Shown here: positions 34,192-43,195 of the stretch, in pieces
How the letters are laid out: the number at the start of each line of letters is the position of its first letter
Numbering within the stretch: the stretch's first letter is position 1
Assembly: GCA_035690495.1 (NCBI GenBank)
Contig: DASSKK010000111.1
Location: forward strand, 18,146-82,145
Length of the DNA: 64,000 bases
Origin: DASSKK01 sp035690495
GTDB lineage: Bacteria > Actinomycetota > Actinomycetes > Propionibacteriales > Nocardioidaceae
Direction of reading: 5' to 3'
Position numbers and translations under genes: made by a program
The notes under the pieces: model-generated
Seen by the model: only the letters and a program-made list of their open reading frames with translations
Told to the model about the DNA's origin: nothing
Database searches by the model: none

Positions 34192-35568
34192 ATGAACGAT
34201 GCGCAACTGCGGACCGCTCGCCGAGCGCGCCGGCCGCGCCTGACGGGCGTTGTCGCCGCGGCCGCCCTGGCCACCGCGACCGTGTGCACGGCCACTGTGG
34301 TCCCGGCCCGGGCGGGCACGCCGGCACAGACGGGCTCGGCGACAGGACAAAGCCCGGCCGGCGCGTACGTCGGCGACCAGGTGATTGTCGGCTACCGGCC
34401 GGGCACGTCACCCGCCCGGTTGGCCGCCCTGGAGAGGGCGGCGGGCGCGTCCCGAGGTCGGATGCTCGGGCGACGGGCGATGCTGCTCGATGTCGGCAAG
34501 GGTCGCGTACAGACCGCGATCGCCGCGCTGCACACGCGCGGAGCGGTCGAGTACGCCGAGCCCAACTACGTCATGCACGAGTCCGCCACCCCCGACGATC
34601 CGGGCTTCCCGGTCCAGTGGGGCCTCGAGAACACCGGGCAGCTGGTCAACGGCAGCAGGGGCAGGAGGTCAGGTGCGGACATCTCGGCCACGAGCGCGTG
34701 GAATGTCACCACGACCACCGGACCGGTCGTCATCGGCGAGGTGGACAGCGGCATCGACTATCACCACCCCGACCTGGTCGCGAACATCTGGAGCAACCCG
34801 GGTGGCATCGGCGGCTGCCCTGCGGGGACGCACGGCTACAGCGTCGTGACCAGGACGTGCGACCCGATGGACAACAACCGGCACGGCACCTTCGTCGCGG
34901 GCATCATGGGTGCGTCCGGGAACAACGGCACCGGGGTAGCCGGAGTGGCCTGGCACACCACGATGCTGCCGGTGCAGTTCGTGCACGCCCAAGGATGGGG
35001 GAGCGTCGGCCAGCTGATCCAGGCACTCGACTGGATCGTGGCCGCCAAGCGCGCCGGCGTGGATGTGGACGTGGTGAACGACTCGGCGGTCTGGAGCGGC
35101 TGGAGCTACTCGCAGGCTCTCTCGGACGAGCTCGCCAAGCTGGCAGACAACGGCGTCTTGTTCGTCACCGCAGCGGGCAACAACCACTCCGACAACGACA
35201 ACACCCCGCGCTATCCCTGCGACTACGGCGCGAGCAACGAGATCTGTGTCGCCGCCCTGACCCAGTGGGACAAGCTCCCCTACTTCTCCAACTACGGCGC
35301 GAAGACGGTGGACCTCGCCGCGCCCGGGAAGAACATCTACTCCACCCTGCCCGGGGGGAGCTACGGCTACTGGAACGGGACTTCGTTCTCCACGGCATAC
35401 GTCTCCGGCGCAGCCGGCCTGATCGCGGGTCATTGCCCGTCGCTGTCGGTCACCCGGCTGCGCGCGGACATCCTCGGCCACGTCGACGTCCTCTCAGCTC
35501 TGACCGGCAAGGTCGCCACCGGCGGGCAGCTCGACCTCGACAAGGCGCTCCGGGCGTGTGGCTCGTGA
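34192..35568 (+). CDS. Secreted subtilisin-like serine peptidase (S8)
   Basis: A 458-residue protease with a signal peptide (LTGVVAAAALATATVCTATVVPARAGT, cleavage near residue 42), an I9-like propeptide (DQVIVGYRPGTSPARLAAL to AVEYAEPNY), and the S8 triad: Asp in IGEVDSGIDYHHPDL, His in NNRHGTFVAGIMG, Ser in NGTSFSTAYVSGAAGL. Asn in TAAGNNH is the oxyanion residue. The serine motif reads GTSFSTAYV instead of the common GTSMAxP. It could process extracellular proteins or the polysaccharide machinery. Confidence 0.92.
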   Translation: MNDAQLRTARRARRPRLTGVVAAAALATATVCTATVVPARAGTPAQTGSATGQSPAGAYVGDQVIVGYRPGTSPARLAALERAAGASRGRMLGRRAMLLDVGKGRVQTAIAALHTRGAVEYAEPNYVMHESATPDDPGFPVQWGLENTGQLVNGSRGRRSGADISATSAWNVTTTTGPVVIGEVDSGIDYHHPDLVANIWSNPGGIGGCPAGTHGYSVVTRTCDPMDNNRHGTFVAGIMGASGNNGTGVAGVAWHTTMLPVQFVHAQGWGSVGQLIQALDWIVAAKRAGVDVDVVNDSAVWSGWSYSQALSDELAKLADNGVLFVTAAGNNHSDNDNTPRYPCDYGASNEICVAALTQWDKLPYFSNYGAKTVDLAAPGKNIYSTLPGGSYGYWNGTSFSTAYVSGAAGLIAGHCPSLSVTRLRADILGHVDVLSALTGKVATGGQLDLDKALRACGS

Positions 35569-36536
35569 ACCAGGAACCCGTGCATGTGTTGTACGTCATG
35601 GGAGCCAGCCGCACCGGCAGCACCATCATCGCCAACATCCTGGGCCAGCTGGAAGGGTGCTTTGCAGTGGGCGAGCTCTGGAACATCTGGCGACGGGGGC
35701 TCCTCGAACGGCGCCTCTGTGGCTGCGGGGTGCCGCTGCCGGAGTGCTCGGTGTGGGACGCGATCCTGCGGGACTGCTTCGCCGGGTCCGTGCCCGACGA
35801 AGCAGAGTCACGCCGCCTCGACGCGCTGGCCCGCACCAAGGAGCGGACTCGCGAGCTGACCTCCATCGTCGCCGCCTTCGGCACACAGCCCCAGCACGAC
35901 CCAGACGACTATCGACAGATCCTGCAGCGGCTCTATCGCGCAGTGGTCGAGGTGACGGGGTGTCGCGTGGTCGTCGACTCGTCGAAGGGACCTGAGTACG
36001 GGCTCATCCTGGCCGGTCTGCCTGGTCTCCGGGTGAGCGTGGTTCACGTCGTGCGGGACCCCCGAGCGGTCTGCTTCTCCATGAAGAGGCGTGTCGCGCT
36101 CCACGACTTCGGCGACGCACGCTTCATGACGCAGGAGCCGGCGTGGGTCGGCGCCCGCCGCTGGCTCAAGGCCCAGGCGGTCGCCGACTCGTTCGTGCGG
36201 CGCACAGTAGGCGACTACCACCGGGTGCGATACGAGGACTTCGCTCGTGACCCCCGTGCGGTCATCGGCCGCCTGGTCCGCCTCGTCGGCGAAGCAGGCT
36301 GTCCCGACTTCGTCGACGAACAAGCAGTCCATCTGACACCGACCCACTCGGTGTCCGGCAACCCGGCCCGATTCAAGACCGGAGCCGTGTCGATCCGGGT
36401 GGACGACGAGTGGCGGCACGCGATGCGTTGGCGAGACCGCGAGGTCGTCACTGCGCTCACCTGGCCGCTCCTGCTCTACCACGGCTATCCGTTGCGCTCC
36501 CGGCGGCACGGCGAGCCCGCCGGCGCAGGCGCGTGA
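35565..36536 (+). CDS. PAPS-dependent sulfotransferase
   Basis: A 323-residue sulfotransferase-fold protein. VLYVMGASRTGSTIIANIL (about 7-25) is the 5'-phosphosulfate loop and VVHVVRDPRAVCFSM near 160 the 3'-phosphate site, followed by HRVRYEDFARDPRAVIGRL. An internal CGCGVPLPECSVWD cysteine pair is characteristic of this actinobacterial group. The GTG at 35565 overlaps the protease stop (GTGA); 35556 is an alternative. It is coupled to the flippase gene downstream by another GTGA. Confidence 0.88.
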   Translation: MNQEPVHVLYVMGASRTGSTIIANILGQLEGCFAVGELWNIWRRGLLERRLCGCGVPLPECSVWDAILRDCFAGSVPDEAESRRLDALARTKERTRELTSIVAAFGTQPQHDPDDYRQILQRLYRAVVEVTGCRVVVDSSKGPEYGLILAGLPGLRVSVVHVVRDPRAVCFSMKRRVALHDFGDARFMTQEPAWVGARRWLKAQAVADSFVRRTVGDYHRVRYEDFARDPRAVIGRLVRLVGEAGCPDFVDEQAVHLTPTHSVSGNPARFKTGAVSIRVDDEWRHAMRWRDREVVTALTWPLLLYHGYPLRSRRHGEPAGAGA

Positions 36537-38071
36537 CTACAGGACACAGCCTCACCCCACCCCGGCTGTCCCTCTCTCGAGGCAACGTCTCCCCAGGTGG
36601 TGGGCTTGCCCGCGGCATGGGCGTCAACCTCGTCGGCTGGACGTGGTCCAAGGGGGTCACGTTCGTCATCGCGATCCTGCTGTCGACCCTGCTCGGCAAG
36701 GTGGGTGTAGGCCGCTACGCGCAAGCTCTTGCCATCCTGATGGTGCTGGAGCTCGTGGCACTGCTGCCGTTCGGAAGCGGCCTGATGCGGCTGGTCGCCG
36801 TGCAGCGCGACGACCCCAGCACGGTTCGCGGAACGATCCGCGTCGCCGTGGGGCTGACAGGTGCGACGTCCGCTGTGCTCGCCGCAATGCTGTTCGCCGG
36901 CGCGCCCTGGCTGGCTCGGGCTGTCCTGAACGATTCCGGTCTGCTGGTTCCGCTGCGGCTGGTCGCCGGCGCGCTGGTGCCGATGGCGCTCGCCGATGCG
37001 CTCCTGAACAGCTCGATGGGGTACCAGCGGATGCGTGCCTATGCGCTGGTCAAGCTGGTCACCGAGCCGGCGGTCCGGCTGGGCCTGCTCGCCGTCCTGG
37101 TGATCGTCGGGTTGGGCGCGATCGGTGCCGTCGCCGCGTTGGTGGTCAGCTGCAGCGTGGAGGCGGCGTTGGCATGGCTGGCCCTGCGGCGGTGGGCGGG
37201 CCGGTGGTACGCCGGTCCGGCGCGATACCGGGTCCGTGAGCTCTGCGGCTTCTCCATGTCGACCGGCCTGGGGGCGCTGGCCGGGATGGGCCTGATCTGG
37301 GCGGACAGCATCATCCTCGGCGTGTACCGCTCCAGCGGCGACGTAGGCGTCTACCAGGTCGCTACCCGGATCATGATGCTGGCGACGTTCGTCAGCCCCG
37401 CGCTGAACGTGGCGTTCGCGCCCCGGATCGCTGCCTTCACTCTGCGCGGCGAGGACGCCGCCCTGCGCCGGTCCTACGTGATGGTCACGACCTGGACGCT
37501 GCGGCTGTCGATCCCGAGCATCGCCCTGCTCGCCGTCTTCACCAAGGACATCCTGCGGGTGTTCGGACCGGCGTTCCCTGCGGCCGCCGGGGTGACGTTG
37601 GTGCTGCTGCTCGGCGCGCTCTGGAACGCCTGGACGGGCCCCGGCATGCAGATGCTGACGATGTCCGGGCACCCGATGTGGGGTGCGCTGAACAACGCAG
37701 CCGCGCTCACGCTCAATGTGGCGCTGAACCTCGTCCTGATTCCGCGCTTCGGGGTTATCGGCGCAGCCTGGGCGTGGACGGCGGCACTGCTGGCCGTCAA
37801 TCTCGCCCGCCTGCTGCAGGTACGCCGGCTGCTGGGCATGTGGCCGTTCAGCCTCGCGCAGGCCAGCGTGGTCCTCATCGGCCTGGAATCCGGACTCATG
37901 GCCGCGGTGGCAACGCACTGGTCGGGCTGGCCGACGCGTCTTGCGGTGGGTGTCCTGGTGGTGACTGCGTCGTACGCCGTACTCACCGCGATGAGCCTGA
38001 CCGGTGACGACAGGGCCACGCTGCAGCAGGTGGTTGGTCGTGCCAAGGCCCGGTCAGCCCGTGACTCGTGA
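36533..38071 (+). CDS. Wzx-type polysaccharide flippase
   Basis: A 512-residue membrane protein with about 12-14 helices: GMGVNLVGWTWSKGVTFVIAILLSTLLGKVGVGRYAQALAIL at the N-terminus is the first helix pair of MOP flippases, and LVLIPRFGVIGAAWAWTAALL near 410 is the conserved later region. It would export lipid-linked repeat units of locus A. It starts by a GTGA overlap with the sulfotransferase gene, suggesting that sulfation and export are co-expressed. Confidence 0.9.
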   Translation: MTTGHSLTPPRLSLSRGNVSPGGGLARGMGVNLVGWTWSKGVTFVIAILLSTLLGKVGVGRYAQALAILMVLELVALLPFGSGLMRLVAVQRDDPSTVRGTIRVAVGLTGATSAVLAAMLFAGAPWLARAVLNDSGLLVPLRLVAGALVPMALADALLNSSMGYQRMRAYALVKLVTEPAVRLGLLAVLVIVGLGAIGAVAALVVSCSVEAALAWLALRRWAGRWYAGPARYRVRELCGFSMSTGLGALAGMGLIWADSIILGVYRSSGDVGVYQVATRIMMLATFVSPALNVAFAPRIAAFTLRGEDAALRRSYVMVTTWTLRLSIPSIALLAVFTKDILRVFGPAFPAAAGVTLVLLLGALWNAWTGPGMQMLTMSGHPMWGALNNAAALTLNVALNLVLIPRFGVIGAAWAWTAALLAVNLARLLQVRRLLGMWPFSLAQASVVLIGLESGLMAAVATHWSGWPTRLAVGVLVVTASYAVLTAMSLTGDDRATLQQVVGRAKARSARDS

Positions 38072-38130
38072 CACGCGCCTCCCTGCCGAAATGCCCGCCG
38101 CGCACGGAGCGCTGGCCGTAGGGTCCAGGC

Positions 38131-39366
38131 GTGAGAGTTGCCAGGACCCGCGCTGTCGCGTTGATCACGGCACTGGCGGCCACGGTGCTGGTCGGCCTCA
38201 CCACCGGCGCGGCTGCCATGGCGGGGGGCGGCCGGTCGGACCCGTTCCCGAGCCCGGGCAGAGGGGTCGCGCTCACCTGGGCGCCCGCCCACATGTCGCC
38301 GGACAGTCATTACACGCGCCGGCAGGCGCTCCGGCTCGCCCACCGGAACGACGTCGTCACCGCAGTGCCCTACGCGTTCCGTCGATACGCCGGGGCCATG
38401 CGGCGGGCGAACCCGTCGCTGACCCTGCTGGCCTACTCCAGCGCCACTACGAGCGGCGCCGACGCCGCCTCGGCGCTGCCCGAGGAGCAGTTCGCCCACG
38501 ACGCCGACGGCCAGCGGATCCGCTCGACCGGCTTCGGCCGCTACCTGATGGAGCCTTCGGACCCGGGGTGGCAGCGCACTTCCGTGAAGGTGTGCGCTGA
38601 ACGGATCACGCTCGGCCACTACGACGGATGCTTCCTGGACGGGCTGGCCATGGCGATCTACTCCGCGCACTTCGTCTCCGCGCTCCCGGTCGTGCCGGGC
38701 ACCGACCGGCCCTACACCCAGCGCCAGTGGCGAGATGAGCTGGTCGCCCTCTCCGACGCGTTCGCCCGTCACCGACCCCGGCTGACCTACGCCGGGAACG
38801 CGGTCGGCAACACGTACCGCTACTGGGACGACCCCGTCTCGTCGCGGCGGGTCGTGCGGAACCTGCCCGCGGCGGCGATGGAGGATTTCATGCGCGGCGC
38901 CGGCGACCGGGTCAGCCGCTTCCCCACCGGCGCCCGGTGGCGCAAGAACCTCGACGCCGTCCGGGACATCGAGAGCCATGGCGGAACGGGGCTGTTCCTG
39001 ACAAAGCTGTGGGTGGCCGCAACCCCGGCCCAGCTCAGGACCTGGCAGGCCTACGCGATGGCCACCTTCCTGCTCGGGGCCGACGGGCACAGCTACTTCG
39101 CGTTCACCGACGCGCGGACGAAGACAGCAGTGCTCGGGAGTGACCTGCCCTACCGGATGCCGCGTCACCTCGGCCGGCCCACCAGCGGCGTCCACCACGC
39201 CCACGGCGTCTACCGGCGCCACTTCGCCCACGGTCTCGTGGTGGTGAACCCCACTCGCCACCGGCACCGTGTCGGGCTGGGCCACAGCTACGTCACGCTC
39301 GGTGGCCGACACGTCCACCGGCTCCGGCTGCGGCCACACCACGCGCAGGTCCTGGTAGTCCGGTAG
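38131..39366 (+). CDS. Secreted glycoside-hydrolase-like protein (GHL15-type)
   Basis: A 411-residue protein with an N-terminal signal peptide (VALITALAATVLVGLTTGAAAMAGG, cleavage near residue 32). The TIM-barrel-like body has SLTLLAYSSATT, HYDGCFLDGLAMAIY near residue 172, LTYAGNAVGN near 223 and LFLTKLWVAATPAQLRTWQAYAMATFLLGADGHSYFAFTD near 290. The Asp in FLDG is a catalytic candidate. It resembles the putative glycosyl-hydrolase group GHL15. Its role may be cleaving the exopolysaccharide during release. GTG start at 38131. Confidence 0.72.
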   Translation: MRVARTRAVALITALAATVLVGLTTGAAAMAGGGRSDPFPSPGRGVALTWAPAHMSPDSHYTRRQALRLAHRNDVVTAVPYAFRRYAGAMRRANPSLTLLAYSSATTSGADAASALPEEQFAHDADGQRIRSTGFGRYLMEPSDPGWQRTSVKVCAERITLGHYDGCFLDGLAMAIYSAHFVSALPVVPGTDRPYTQRQWRDELVALSDAFARHRPRLTYAGNAVGNTYRYWDDPVSSRRVVRNLPAAAMEDFMRGAGDRVSRFPTGARWRKNLDAVRDIESHGGTGLFLTKLWVAATPAQLRTWQAYAMATFLLGADGHSYFAFTDARTKTAVLGSDLPYRMPRHLGRPTSGVHHAHGVYRRHFAHGLVVVNPTRHRHRVGLGHSYVTLGGRHVHRLRLRPHHAQVLVVR

Positions 39367-39393
39367 CGCCCCTGATGCGACTGCCGAGCGGGC

Positions 39394-40302
39394 CTACAGG
39401 TAGCCCCAGTCGGCCAGCTCGTCACCGGCGACCTGCTCGATCGCCGCGATCGTCTCCGGGCTGAGGTTGCGCCGGTAGGCGTCCCTCCGCTCCGGGTAGA
39501 GCCTGGTGCGCCGCACCGAGGCGTCGAAGGCGCTCGACGGGTCGAGGCCGGTGAAGTCCAGCAACCGCTTGAAGACCAGCTCCCGGTCGGCGAGCAGGTC
39601 TTCGTAGCGGACGTCGATCCAGACTCCGTCCGGCAGCGTGTCGCGCATCCGCGCCGCCTCCTTCACGACGGACCGCCAGACCAGGGCGGCGAGGACCGCG
39701 TGGGACCGGCCGGAGGACAGCCAGACCGCGTCGTCCTCGGGCGGGAGCGGGCGGCCCAGCAGGGCCATCGGGCCGCCGAAGCCCTCCCACCAGGACGTGC
39801 GCAGGTCGGAGTCCACTACGGCCCGGCCGTCGCGGACGACGTGCACGAACCGCGCGGCGGGGAACGCGGCCCGCAGCAGACCGGCGTGCGGCCAGCCCGT
39901 CAGCTTGTGAAGGAAGACCGGGCGGCCTTGGACCGCTGCCCTGGTCGAGAAGAAGCTCCGGAGCCGCGCGGTGAGCCACGGGCTCGCATCGGCGACGGAC
40001 AGCGCGCGGGGGGCCTTGGAGAGGATGGGCGAGACCTCCGAGTCCAGCAGCCGCCAGCCCTCCGACGGCGCGAAGCGCGCCCACCTGCCCTTCTCGGTGA
40101 GTCGCTGCGGGACACGTCGGAAGATCGCCGAGTTGTGCTGCTGCCACGGCCGCGTCAGCCAGGGGGCCCGGTCGTCGAGGTTGCTCACGAAGCCGACGTC
40201 TCGATGCCGCGACAGCATGTCGCCGAGGATCGTGGACCCGGACCGTCCGTTGCTGAGCATGAACACGAACCGGGTGTCGGCTGGGCTCCTCGCTCTCACC
40301 AT
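39394..40302 (-). CDS. PAPS-dependent sulfotransferase in the comAB operon
   Basis: A 302-residue sulfotransferase. FVFMLSNGRSGSTILGDML (about 12-30) is the 5'-phosphosulfate loop and RFVHVVRDGRAVVDSDLR near 149 the 3'-phosphate site, then IDVRYEDLLADRELVFKRLL. It is the last gene of a four-gene minus-strand operon and its ATG overlaps the ATP-grasp gene by 7 nt. Placement beside sulfolactate-forming enzymes suggests that both sulfate ester and sulfonate chemistry are applied to the same product. Confidence 0.87.
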   Translation of the reverse strand: MVRARSPADTRFVFMLSNGRSGSTILGDMLSRHRDVGFVSNLDDRAPWLTRPWQQHNSAIFRRVPQRLTEKGRWARFAPSEGWRLLDSEVSPILSKAPRALSVADASPWLTARLRSFFSTRAAVQGRPVFLHKLTGWPHAGLLRAAFPAARFVHVVRDGRAVVDSDLRTSWWEGFGGPMALLGRPLPPEDDAVWLSSGRSHAVLAALVWRSVVKEAARMRDTLPDGVWIDVRYEDLLADRELVFKRLLDFTGLDPSSAFDASVRRTRLYPERRDAYRRNLSPETIAAIEQVAGDELADWGYL

Positions 40303-41594
40303 CGTGCCGCTGCCGTTCCCTGCGCGATCAAGGCGTCGCCAGCCGGGCCCCGGGGGCGACGAAGAGCGCCGGCTCCCGCCCCGATCAGAGTGAGCCCGCG
40401 TCTGCTCCGCATCGCCGCGTGCCGGCACATCAGCGCGAACGGGACCAGGTCGTCTGCGGCGCACCAGGCCCTCTCGTCGACGCCGCGCATCGATGCCAGC
40501 CACTGCGGCCAGGTCGCCTCCCCTCGGGCACGGTAGATGCCCTGCGCCAGCAGGTCGTGCGGCTCGTCCTGCCAGCGCTGACGGTCGGGCACCGCATGAT
40601 CCGGACCCTCCGGCACCGGTTGCCTGGTCAGGTCGAGGTAGAGCGCGCGCACGACGTCCAGCCCGGAGCGGGCGGTGAACAACCGGAACGTGCCGCCGAT
40701 CCGCGGGTTCACGTCCAGCAGCTTGTAGGCGCCGTCGCGTGCGTCGTACCGGAAGCCCAGGTCGACGATCCCGGTGTAGCCGAGCGCCCCGAGCAGTCGC
40801 TCCGCGTCCCGACGGACCTGCGCGCTGGCCCTGGTCTCGCCGAGGCTGGTCGGTCCCGTTCCGGGCAGGCACTGCCGCAGCTTGACCCCCGTGGCCCCGA
40901 AGCGGCAGCGCGACGATGCGTCGAAGTAGCCGTTGAACATCCAGATCGTCTGCGGGCCCCCGGGGACGTACTCCTGCACCATCACGTTTCCCGTGCCCGC
41001 TGCGGCCAGCAGCTCGTAGGCGGCCAGCAGCTGCTCCTCGTCGTCGGCGATCGTGACGCTGCGGGCACCGGGGGAACGCCGCAGCAGCAGGGGATCGACC
41101 GCCTTGACCACGACCGGGAAGCGGCTGGCGGATGCCCGCAGGTCGTCCCGGTCAGCGGGGAACGAGGATCGCGGCCTGGGCACCCCAGACTGCTCGCACA
41201 GCTGGTCGAGCGCGCGCTTGTCGGCCAGTCGCGCGGCGAGGCCCGGGGGCCGGCGCGGGAACCTGTAGTGCTCGGCCAGGCGATCCTCGAAGTCGTCGAG
41301 CAGCAGCGCCGCCTCGTCATCGACGGGGACGAGCACCGGACGCCCCCCTACTGCGTCGGCGACATCCACGAGCTGCTCGACGAGCGCGCCGTCGTCCTTG
41401 CCGCGCGGAACAAGGGTGAAGGTCCGGGTCACGTAGCGGGAGGCAGCCGTCGGGGACCGCCGGCCCGGCTGTGCCACGTGGACCGGGACTCCCAGCCGGC
41501 CGAGGCTGCGTGCCACCCCGAGGGGGCTGTGCAGGAGCGGGTCGACCGACGTCGTGAACACCACCACGGGTGTCGTCGCGTCGATGCGGTTCAC
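40296..41594 (-). CDS. ATP-grasp carboxylate ligase
   Basis: A 432-residue ATP-grasp protein. A preceding Rossmann-like domain (VVVFTTSVDPLLHSPLGVARSLGRLG) leads to the ATP-grasp fold: FPVVVKAVDPLLLRR near 150 (ATP-binding lysine), NVMVQEYVPGG near 197 (hinge Glu), and YKLLDVNPRIGGTFRLF near 290 (metal-binding Asp/Asn). Such enzymes activate a carboxylate as acyl-phosphate and join it to an amine or other nucleophile. Lying between comB and a sulfotransferase gene, it may couple 3-sulfolactate to an amino sugar or amine; that is inference. Start GTG overlaps the comB stop (GTGA). Confidence 0.85.
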   Translation of the reverse strand: MNRIDATTPVVVFTTSVDPLLHSPLGVARSLGRLGVPVHVAQPGRRSPTAASRYVTRTFTLVPRGKDDGALVEQLVDVADAVGGRPVLVPVDDEAALLLDDFEDRLAEHYRFPRRPPGLAARLADKRALDQLCEQSGVPRPRSSFPADRDDLRASASRFPVVVKAVDPLLLRRSPGARSVTIADDEEQLLAAYELLAAAGTGNVMVQEYVPGGPQTIWMFNGYFDASSRCRFGATGVKLRQCLPGTGPTSLGETRASAQVRRDAERLLGALGYTGIVDLGFRYDARDGAYKLLDVNPRIGGTFRLFTARSGLDVVRALYLDLTRQPVPEGPDHAVPDRQRWQDEPHDLLAQGIYRARGEATWPQWLASMRGVDERAWCAADDLVPFALMCRHAAMRSRRGLTLIGAGAGALRRPRGPAGDALIAQGTAAARW

Positions 41595-42322
41595 GAGGCA
41601 GCCACCTGCATCCGGTCCGCCGCCACGCAGCTCAGCCGCCGTCCGGAGAGGGCGACGACGGCCGGGATGTCGTCGTCGTGGGCGAGCACGAAGTCGAGGT
41701 CGGCGAGCTGTCCGGTGCGCCTCAGGTAGTCCGCGCTGGCACCGTCTGCGAAGGCGGTCGGCGGACGGCCCTGCCATCGCCGCACCACGTCGAGCGTCAT
41801 TCCGCCCGGGACGAAGCCGGCCTCGAGCAACGGCACGGCCAGCCGGGCACAGCCGTACTGGTCCTCCTCGCGGAACTGCCCACGGGAGCCGGCGCCGACC
41901 AGGGCGACCCGCCGATGACGGCCTATCAGCCAGTCCGCCTGCGCCGAGGCGTTGCGGAGGCACGCGGCGTACGTCGTCGCGCGACGCGGGTCGGGCTGCA
42001 GAAGCCTGGTGCCGTTGGTGGACAGCAGCACCACGGGACGGTCCTTCTCGGCGAGCTCCTCCATGACGGCGGGACTGTTGGCCTCATGGAACCCGGCGGG
42101 CACCGTCCCGCCGAGCTCTCCGACGAGCAGCGGATCCTCGAGCATCGTGGCCAGGGCGCGTGCGTCCGCCAGGTCCGCGGCCGGGTAGACCCGGAAGCCG
42201 CGCCACGCGGCCGTCACCGCGGTCGTGGTGGCTCGGATCACGTCGACGGCCACCAGGGCCCAGCCTCGCCCGTAGCGCTGCGCCGCCTCCGGCAGGAAGT
42301 CGACGACGACTTCGCCTCGCAT
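41591..42322 (-). CDS. comB: 2-phosphosulfolactate phosphatase
   Basis: ComB removes phosphate from (2R)-2-phospho-3-sulfolactate to give sulfolactate; it is Mg-dependent and known from coenzyme M synthesis in methanogens and from Bacillus sulfolactate formation. The 243-residue protein has the family signatures VAVDVIRATTTAVTAAWRG (about 25-43), PAGFHEANSPA near 76, VLLSTNGTRLL near 98 and ALVGAGSRGQFREEDQYGCARLA near 140. It follows comA by three bases. No sulfolactate dehydrogenase (ComC) gene is in the window. Confidence 0.88.
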   Translation of the reverse strand: MRGEVVVDFLPEAAQRYGRGWALVAVDVIRATTTAVTAAWRGFRVYPAADLADARALATMLEDPLLVGELGGTVPAGFHEANSPAVMEELAEKDRPVVLLSTNGTRLLQPDPRRATTYAACLRNASAQADWLIGRHRRVALVGAGSRGQFREEDQYGCARLAVPLLEAGFVPGGMTLDVVRRWQGRPPTAFADGASADYLRRTGQLADLDFVLAHDDDIPAVVALSGRRLSCVAADRMQVAAS

Positions 42323-42325
42323 CTC

Positions 42326-43138
42326 TCACACGTCCTGGAGCGGCTGGACCGCAGAGGGGCGCAGCAAGGGGTTCGCGAATGCGTCGGAGTGCAGCCCGCA
42401 GCGGTAGATCTCGACGCGCAGCAGCTCCTCCAGACGCACGTTCGACAGTCGGACCGTCGGCCCGAAGTGGTCGAGGAACTGGAACTGGGTGGCCTTGGTG
42501 GGTGCTTCGAACGTGACGGTCTCGAGCCCGAAGGCGACGGCGATCCGGTCGGCGTACGCCCAGTTGGCCGCGCCGTCGGAGTCGAACAGCCCGACCGCCC
42601 GCGCGTCCTCCCGTCCCTCGATGACCAGCTCCACCGCCCCCGCCTGCAGCCACTCGTCGCCGAGCCTGACGAGGCCGTCGAGCGTGGCGGCGGTGAGGGG
42701 CCCGTCGTGCTTGCCGCCGAGCTCGTACTGCACCTCGAGCCCTCTGCTGGCGGCCGACTGCACGATCGTGTGCGGGTCCAGATCGATGTCGGTGAAGCCC
42801 TGGCCCGCTTCGATCCGGGTGAAGCCCATGTCCGCGACGAGGTCGAGGTACTCCGGCAGCCGGCCCTGCACCACCGCGACCTCGAACGGGCCGCCGCCGC
42901 AGGTGACCGGGACGCCGTGCGCCCTGGCCAGCCGCACCTTGGCCCTGCTGACCTGCTCGTCGGCCAGCATCCAGCACGCCATGGACACCTTGAGCACGGC
43001 CATCAGGTGGGCGCTCTGCTCCAGATGACCGCGCAGCGTGCCGAGGTCGTAGCCGGGGTCGAAAGGACAGGTCCGGACAACGGGAGGCGGCACCCCGATC
43101 GTGGACAGGTAGCCGCGGATCGTCGGGTCAGCCGTCAT
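42326..43138 (-). CDS. comA: Phosphosulfolactate synthase
   Basis: ComA adds sulfite to phosphoenolpyruvate, forming (2R)-2-phospho-3-sulfolactate. The 270-residue TIM-barrel protein shows TCPFDPGYDLGTLRGHLEQSAHLMAVLKVSMAC near the N-terminus, VPVTCGGGPFEVAVVQGRLPEYL near 77, MGFTRIEAGQGFTDID near 100 and AVELVIEGREDARAVGLFDSDG near 170, with EAPTKATQFQFLDHFGP and NVRLEELLRVEIYRCGLHSD later, the order seen in the family. The ATG at 43138 follows GAGGAG by six bases; an ATG at 43177 would add 13 residues. It leads the operon, divergent from the initiating sugar transferase. Confidence 0.88.
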   Translation of the reverse strand: MTADPTIRGYLSTIGVPPPVVRTCPFDPGYDLGTLRGHLEQSAHLMAVLKVSMACWMLADEQVSRAKVRLARAHGVPVTCGGGPFEVAVVQGRLPEYLDLVADMGFTRIEAGQGFTDIDLDPHTIVQSAASRGLEVQYELGGKHDGPLTAATLDGLVRLGDEWLQAGAVELVIEGREDARAVGLFDSDGAANWAYADRIAVAFGLETVTFEAPTKATQFQFLDHFGPTVRLSNVRLEELLRVEIYRCGLHSDAFANPLLRPSAVQPLQDV

Positions 43139-43195
43139 GCGCTTCTCCTCACCATGCTCCATGCCAGTTATGTGCACACGAGCAGGATCACCCGC

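Noticed and set aside
41591..43138. ComA/ComB as DNA-uptake competence proteins
   Set aside because: The names coincide, but the motifs (STNGTRLL, IEAGQGFTDID and others) are those of the sulfolactate enzymes, with no membrane segments or ABC domains.
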